Source of the DNA: Streptomyces diacarni
GTDB lineage: Bacteria > Actinomycetota > Actinomycetes > Streptomycetales > Streptomycetaceae
NCBI RefSeq assembly: GCF_003323715.1
Contig: NZ_QOIN01000061.1
Span: 111,674-175,673, forward strand
Length of the DNA: 64,000 bases
Direction of reading: 5' to 3'
Part shown: positions 59,707 to 64,000 of the stretch, one piece after another
Layout of the letters: each line of letters starts with the position of its first letter
Position numbering within the stretch: position 1 is the stretch's first letter
The notes under the pieces: model-generated
The model's database searches: none
Told to the model about the DNA's origin: nothing
The model's input: only the letters and a program-made list of their open reading frames with translations
Program-made: the position numbers and the translations under genes

Positions 59707-60951
59707 CTACTTGGTGAGGTCCTCGACCTCTTCGTCCGGCTCGCGCCCCGGCGTCTTGATGTCCAGCTTCACGATGAGGAAGCGGAAGAGGGCGTAGTAG
59801 ATCGCCGCGAAGCACAGGCCGATCGGGATGATCAGCCAGGGTTTGCTCGCCAGGCTCCAGTTGATGGCGTAGTCGATGAAGCCCGCGGAGAAGCTGAAGC
59901 CGTGGTGCACCCCGAACACCCAGGTCACCGCCATCGACACGGCCGTCAGCAGCGCGTGGACCACGTACAGGACGGGCGCGATGAACATGAAGGTGAACTC
60001 GATCGGTTCGGTGATGCCGGTCACGAACGAGGTCAGGGCCAGCGAGACCATCATGCCCATCACGGCCTTGCGGCGGTGCGGCTTGGCGCAGTGGGCGATG
60101 GCGATGGCGGCGGCGGGCAGCCCGAACATCATGATGGGGAAGAAGCCCGACATGAACTGGCCCGCGCTCGGGTCGCCGGCGAAGAACCGGGCGATGTCGC
60201 CGTGGACGACGTCGCCCGCGGCGTTCTTGTAGTCGCCGAGCTGGAACCAGGCCACGGTGTTGAGGAACTGGTGCATGCCGACGGGGATCAGTGCCCGGTT
60301 GATCAGACCGAAGATGCCCGCTCCGGTGGCGCCCAGGCCCGTCATCCACTCGCCGAAGGAGGTGATGGCGTCGCCGATGGGGCCCCAGATGAGGGTGAAG
60401 ACCACGCCGACGGCCAGCCCGACGAAGGCCATCAGGATCGGCACCAGGCGGCGGCCGTTGAAGAAGCCGAGCCAGTCGACCAGTTTGGTCTTGTGGAAGC
60501 GCTGCCAGACGATCGCCGACAAGAGGCCCATCAGGACGCCGCCGAGGACGCCCGGATCGTTGTAGACGGGCGGCGTGTCCTCGCCCGCCTTGACGACCGC
60601 CTCGTGAACGGGGAAGGCCTCCAGCACGTTCTTGTAGACGAGGAAGCCGACGAGCGCGGCCAGCGCGGTGGAGCCGTCGGACTTCTTGGCGAAGCCGATG
60701 GCGACGCCGATGCAGAACAGCAGCGGCAGGTTGTCGAAGATGGCACCGCCGGCGCCGGAGAACGCGGCGGCGACGTCGTGCCACTTGAGGCCCTCGTCGC
60801 CGAAGACGTCGGGCTGGCCGAGTCGGTTGAGTATGCCGGCCGCGGGCAGGACGGCGATCGGCAGCTGCAGGCTGCGGCCGACCTTCTGCAGTCCTTGGAA
60901 CAGGCCGGAGCCCCGCTTCTTCTTCGCGGGCGCAGCGGTGTCCGTGCTCAT
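59707..60951 (-). CDS. nagE2: N-acetylglucosamine PTS permease EIIC
   Basis: A 414-residue EIIC membrane subunit of the glucose/GlcNAc family, with about ten helices, opening LFQGLQKVGRSLQLPIAVLPAAGILNRLG and carrying GITEPIEFTFMFIAPVLY near the sugar site. EIIC only: no EIIB or EIIA domain is fused, so phosphate comes through a separate EIIB (nagF) and EIIA. ATG at 60951 has GGAGG upstream. Symbol by recalled synteny with S. coelicolor, where nagE2 is the GlcNAc transporter. Confidence 0.93.
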   Translation of the reverse strand: MSTDTAAPAKKKRGSGLFQGLQKVGRSLQLPIAVLPAAGILNRLGQPDVFGDEGLKWHDVAAAFSGAGGAIFDNLPLLFCIGVAIGFAKKSDGSTALAALVGFLVYKNVLEAFPVHEAVVKAGEDTPPVYNDPGVLGGVLMGLLSAIVWQRFHKTKLVDWLGFFNGRRLVPILMAFVGLAVGVVFTLIWGPIGDAITSFGEWMTGLGATGAGIFGLINRALIPVGMHQFLNTVAWFQLGDYKNAAGDVVHGDIARFFAGDPSAGQFMSGFFPIMMFGLPAAAIAIAHCAKPHRRKAVMGMMVSLALTSFVTGITEPIEFTFMFIAPVLYVVHALLTAVSMAVTWVFGVHHGFSFSAGFIDYAINWSLASKPWLIIPIGLCFAAIYYALFRFLIVKLDIKTPGREPDEEVEDLTK

Positions 60952-61014
60952 GGGGGTGTGTCCTCCGGGTGGAGGCGGGCGCCGCACGGCTGGGAAAGGG
61001 GGTGAGGGCCCGCT

Positions 61015-61047
61015 GGTGGTCTAGTCCACGAAGTGGTGTAGACCATT
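61015..61047. promoter_or_regulatory. Two adjacent DasR elements upstream of nagE2
   Basis: GGTGGTCTAGTCCACG (61015-61030) and AGTGGTGTAGACCATT (61032-61047) each fit the ACTGGTCTAGACCACT consensus with few changes. They are 65-95 bases before the nagE2 start. DasR binds such sites and releases them when GlcN-6-phosphate accumulates. Confidence 0.82.
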
Positions 61048-61183
61048 AGTAGCACGGGCGCGCGCGTGGCGGAACGGGTCTTTCCGGGCGATGTGGGCCA
61101 CACCCCGGCCACCCCCCGGGCCCATCTCGCCCCCCCCGGCCGCATCGGGCCCTTCCTCGGCCGCGTGGTGCGGCCGGGCGGCG

Positions 61184-62497
61184 CTAAGCCCTCGTGTTGT
61201 CCTGCTCGATCTCGTCCGCGACCTCCTCCGGCTCCCTGCCGGGGGTCTTCAGATCGAACTTGGCGATCATGAAGCGGAACAGGACGTAGTAGACCACCGC
61301 GAAACACAGGCCGATCGGGATGATCAGCCAGGGCCGGGTCGCCAGGCTCCAGTTGATGACGTAGTCGATCAGCCCGGCCGAGAAGCTGAACCCGTCGTGC
61401 ACCCCAAGCGCCCAGGTCAGCGCCATCGAGACACCGGTGAGCAGGACGTGGATGACGTACAGCGCCGGGGCGACGAACAGGAACGAGAACTCGATCGGCT
61501 CGGTCACCCCCGTGACGAACGACGTCAGCGCCGTGGAGAGCATCAGCCCCCCCACCACCTTGCGGCGCTCGGGGCGGGCTGCGTGGGTGATGGCCAGCGC
61601 GGCGGCCGGCAGCGCGAACATCATGATCGGGAAGAAGCCGGAGGTGAACTGGCCCGCGCTCGGATCGCCCGCCAGGAAGCGGTTGATGTCACCGTGCACG
61701 ACCTCGCCGTCCGGCTTCTTGAAGCTGCCGAACTGGAACCACATGAAGGTGTTCAGGAACTGGTGCATGCCGATCGGGATGAGGGCACGGTTGGCGACGC
61801 CGAAGATGCCCGCGCCCCAGGCGCCCAGGTCCGTCATCCACTTGGAGAAGGTGGTGAGCCCGTCACCGATCGGCGGCCACACCCACTGGCACAGCACCGC
61901 GAAGACCAGCGCGACGAACGCCATGATGATCGGCACCAGGCGGCGGCCGTTGAAGAAGCCGAGCCAGTCCACCAGCTTGACCCGGTGGAAGCGCTGCCAG
62001 AACCAGGCCGCCAGCAGTCCGACGATGATGCCGCCGAACACCCCCGGGTTCTGGTACGTGGCGGCCCCGGAGGCCGACCCGTCCTTGCCGACGCACGTCC
62101 CCATCTCCGTGTCGAACCCCGATCCGGGCGGGCAGGTGGGGAACTGCTGGAGGATGTTGTAGTAGACGAGGAAGCCCGCGACGGCGGCCAGTGCCGTCGA
62201 GCCGTCGGCCTTGCGCGCCATGCCGATGGCCACGCCGACGCAGAAGAGCAGCGGCAGCCCGAGCGCCGAGTCCAGCAGGGCGCTGCCCGCCCCTTCGAAC
62301 ACCTTGGCGACGTCCGTCCAGCCCAGGCCCTCGTCGCCGAAGATGTCCGGCTGGCCGAGCCGGTTGAGGATGCCCGCTGCCGGGAGCACCGCGATGGGCA
62401 GCTGGAGGCTGCGGCCCATCTTCTGCAGACCCTGGAAGAAGACGGACACCCACTTCCTGCGGGGGGTGCCCGGCTCGGCTGCGGCGTTGGCGCTCAC
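61184..62497 (-). CDS. nagE1: PTS EIIC permease, NagE2 paralogue
   Basis: A 437-residue EIIC protein closely similar to nagE2 over its whole length (LFQGLQK-type start, GVTEPIEFSFLFVAP motif). It differs by an insertion of about 20 residues in one extracellular loop (TCPPGSGFDTEMGTCVGKDG), which has two cysteines. GTG at 62497 has AGGAGGAGG upstream. It has its own DasR site. Divergent from nagF. Confidence 0.92.
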   Translation of the reverse strand: MSANAAAEPGTPRRKWVSVFFQGLQKMGRSLQLPIAVLPAAGILNRLGQPDIFGDEGLGWTDVAKVFEGAGSALLDSALGLPLLFCVGVAIGMARKADGSTALAAVAGFLVYYNILQQFPTCPPGSGFDTEMGTCVGKDGSASGAATYQNPGVFGGIIVGLLAAWFWQRFHRVKLVDWLGFFNGRRLVPIIMAFVALVFAVLCQWVWPPIGDGLTTFSKWMTDLGAWGAGIFGVANRALIPIGMHQFLNTFMWFQFGSFKKPDGEVVHGDINRFLAGDPSAGQFTSGFFPIMMFALPAAALAITHAARPERRKVVGGLMLSTALTSFVTGVTEPIEFSFLFVAPALYVIHVLLTGVSMALTWALGVHDGFSFSAGLIDYVINWSLATRPWLIIPIGLCFAVVYYVLFRFMIAKFDLKTPGREPEEVADEIEQDNTRA

Positions 62498-62568
62498 GAG
62501 CCTCCTCCTGACTGGTCGGCCCCTCGACCTGGTCGGCCCCTCGTCCGCCCGCCGGACGGCTGGCGCAT

Positions 62569-62584
62569 ACTGGTGTAGACCTCT
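62569..62584. promoter_or_regulatory. DasR element upstream of nagE1
   Basis: ACTGGTGTAGACCTCT matches 14 of 16 positions of the DasR consensus, 72-87 bases before the nagE1 start and in the region divergent from nagF. Confidence 0.82.
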
Positions 62585-62796
62585 AGCGCGCGTGGCGACC
62601 CGGCCGTGGTGACGGCAGGACACCTCGCGGCGCCGGTAATCGCCATCATTCGCCAGAAAACGGATGGATGCTCGCGGAGCTGGGCTGATCGTGGACTAAC
62701 GTGACAAGCACGCAATCCACGCCGCCTCGCGTCTCGCGGCTCGCGTCCATTCAGGCCGGAGAAGGCCGGAAAGCAGCCCGAACACAGGAGTAGGAC

Positions 62797-63030
62797 ATGG
62801 CCACCAAGGCTGAGAAGATCATCGCCGGACTCGGCGGGCTCGACAACATCGAAGAGGTCGAGGGCTGCATCACCCGCCTCCGCACCGAGGTGGGCGACCC
62901 CTCCCTCGTCGACGAGACGGCGCTGAAGGCCGCCGGCGCGCACGGCGTCGTCAAGATGGGCTCCGCGATCCAGGTCGTCGTCGGCACCGACGCCGACCCC
63001 ATCGCCGAGGAGATCAACGACCAGCTGTGA
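62797..63030 (+). CDS. nagF: PTS EIIB component (GlcNAc family)
   Basis: A 77-residue free-standing EIIB domain. The phosphorylated cysteine is Cys24 in EEVEGCITRLR. It takes phosphate from EIIA and passes it to sugar bound by NagE1/NagE2. ATG at 62797 has CAGGAG upstream. Divergent from nagE1 with 299 bases between. Confidence 0.94.
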   Translation: MATKAEKIIAGLGGLDNIEEVEGCITRLRTEVGDPSLVDETALKAAGAHGVVKMGSAIQVVVGTDADPIAEEINDQL

Positions 63031-63044
63031 GCCCTGCCCCGGCC

Positions 63045-63097
63045 GGAGACCCGCGGAGCCCCGTCCGGTCCCGGCGGGCCAGGACGTGCGGGTCTCC
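63045..63097 (+). terminator. Possible terminator after nagF
   Basis: GGAGACCCGC (63045-63054) and its exact complement GCGGGTCTCC (63088-63097) form a 10-bp stem with a 33-base loop, 15 bases after the stop. The long loop lowers confidence. Confidence 0.4.
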
Positions 63098-63147
63098 TCG
63101 GTTCCCGCGTTCGGCCCACGCCCCCGGCCGGGGATACGCTCGCACGC

Positions 63148-63873
63148 ATGTCACGTATCGACGGCCGTACGGCCGAGGAGCTGCGCCCCGTCACGATCGA
63201 GCGCGGCTGGAGCAAGCACGCCGAGGGCTCGGTCCTCGTCTCGTTCGGCGACACCCGAGTGCTGTGCACCGCCAGCCTGACCGAAGGAGTGCCCCGCTGG
63301 CGCAAGGGCAGCGGAGAGGGCTGGGTCACCGCCGAGTACGCCATGCTGCCGCGCTCCACCAACACCCGCGGCGACCGCGAGTCGGTGCGCGGCAAGATCG
63401 GCGGCCGCACGCACGAGATCTCCCGCCTCATCGGGCGCTCCCTGCGCGCCGTCGTGGACTACAAGGCGCTCGGTGAGAACACCATCGTGCTCGACTGCGA
63501 CGTCCTCCAGGCCGACGGCGGCACCCGGACGGCGGCGATCACCGGCGCCTACGTGGCGCTGGCCGACGCGGTCTCCTGGGCACAGGAGCGCAAGCTGATC
63601 AAGTCCAAGGCGCAGCCGCTGGCCGGGGGCGTCAGCGCCGTCAGCGTCGGCATCGTCGACGGCGCCCCGCTGCTCGACCTGCGCTATGAGGAGGATGTGC
63701 GCGCGGAGACCGACATGAACGTCGTCTGCACCTCCGACGGGCGCTTCATCGAGGTGCAGGGCACGGCCGAGGGCGCGCCCTTCGCCCGCGAGGAGCTCAA
63801 CGGACTGCTCGACCTCGCCGTCGCGGGCTGCGCCCAGCTGGACGGGGCACAGCGCACCGCGCTCGGCCGCTGA
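63148..63873 (+). CDS. rph: Ribonuclease PH
   Basis: A 241-residue phosphorolytic 3'-to-5' exoribonuclease that trims tRNA 3' ends. Family signatures are RVLCTASLTEGVPRW, EYAMLPRSTNTR, GRTHEISRLIGRSLRAVVDY and DCDVLQADGGTRTAAITGAYVAL. Full length. ATG at 63148. Confidence 0.97.
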   Translation: MSRIDGRTAEELRPVTIERGWSKHAEGSVLVSFGDTRVLCTASLTEGVPRWRKGSGEGWVTAEYAMLPRSTNTRGDRESVRGKIGGRTHEISRLIGRSLRAVVDYKALGENTIVLDCDVLQADGGTRTAAITGAYVALADAVSWAQERKLIKSKAQPLAGGVSAVSVGIVDGAPLLDLRYEEDVRAETDMNVVCTSDGRFIEVQGTAEGAPFAREELNGLLDLAVAGCAQLDGAQRTALGR

Positions 63874-63910
63874 GAACCCCCCCCGTTACCGTTTTCGCGG
63901 TCCTGCAATG

Positions 63911-63931
63911 GGACTCCCGGCCTCCGGGTCC
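63911..63931 (+). terminator. Weak hairpin after rph
   Basis: GGACTCCCGG and CCGGGTCC pair with a bulge around a short loop, about 40 bases past the rph stop. It may instead lie in the leader of the next gene. Confidence 0.3.
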
Positions 63932-63988
63932 GGCATGGCTTGTCCCCCCTGTCGAACAGATGATCCGGGGGGTGGTGCCACCGGCCCT

Positions 63989-64000
63989 GGAGGCACCGTG
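63989..64000 (+). other. Ribosome site and start codon of the next gene
   Basis: GGAGG at 63989-63993, four bases, then GTG as the last three bases of the window. From recalled synteny the next gene would be rdgB (non-canonical purine NTP pyrophosphatase), but no coding sequence is visible. Confidence 0.35.

Noticed and set aside
62690..62710. A possible DasR element (GTGGACTA...) just upstream of nagF
   Set aside because: Only about 6 of 16 positions fit the consensus and there is no dyad, so it is not listed as a site.

Overview
The window is high-GC actinobacterial chromosome, almost certainly Streptomyces. Most genes are GC-rich with many GTG/TTG starts. The content is typical of the genus: an SsgA-like sporulation protein, a Mec-CysO-CysM cysteine pathway, DasR-type operators at PTS genes, and sugar ABC operons with no ATPase gene. 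From memory, the backbone from murA to rph is syntenic with the S. coelicolor region around SCO2949-SCO2904. That comparison was not run here.

Layout. (1) 1-2.7 kb: murA (cut by the left edge), a YqgE/DUF179 protein with a large low-complexity insertion, and a DUF3039 protein. (2) 3.35-8.2 kb: a MarR repressor divergent from a P450 / 3Fe-4S ferredoxin / ferredoxin reductase / MFS exporter operon. This is a self-contained oxidation-and-efflux cassette that may be an insertion relative to the backbone. (3) 8.4-10.2 kb: a lipoprotein gene overlapping a secreted-protein gene, locally far less GC-rich than the rest. (4) 10.2-14.5 kb: small hypothetical genes, a DCC oxidoreductase, an M55 D-aminopeptidase-like protein, a DUF1266 protein and a decayed RHS relic. 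(5) 14.6-19.5 kb: a sugar ABC importer (binding protein and two permeases) translationally coupled and followed by a GH20 hexosaminidase. (6) 19.8-25.9 kb: a three-subunit molybdenum hydroxylase whose 2Fe-2S subunit carries exceptionally long disordered flanks. (7) 26-28.7 kb: LysR regulator, cysteine dioxygenase and YeiH-type exporter, a probable cysteine-sulfur disposal unit. (8) 28.7-39.1 kb: an MFS exporter, a secreted amidase, an FG-GAP protein, a NUDIX hydrolase, a DEAH helicase, an IclR regulator with a TTA codon, a Lon-like membrane protease and a CPBP protease. (9) 39.1-45 kb: an Lrp regulator divergent from hppD, a GlcD-like oxidase, and an HxlR regulator divergent from an MFS exporter. 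(10) 45-50.3 kb: an SsgG-like protein, two RDD membrane proteins, small hypothetical proteins and an AT-richer unexplained intergenic stretch. (11) 50.4-54 kb: pncA, pncB, clpS and DUF2017. (12) 54-58.6 kb: an amino-acid permease, then mec, a cysteine leader peptide, cysO and cysM. (13) 58.8-64 kb: an MBL hydrolase, GlcNAc PTS genes nagE2, nagE1 and nagF with DasR sites, and rph. The right edge ends on a ribosome site and start codon of the next gene.

Two themes recur. The first is amino-sugar use: the hexosaminidase/ABC operon and the GlcNAc PTS share GntR/DasR-like operators. The second is sulfur flow: cysteine synthesis through the CysO carrier under a likely cysteine-sensing leader, and cysteine breakdown through the dioxygenase plus exporter. 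There is no CRISPR array, tRNA, rRNA or intact insertion sequence that I could recognise.
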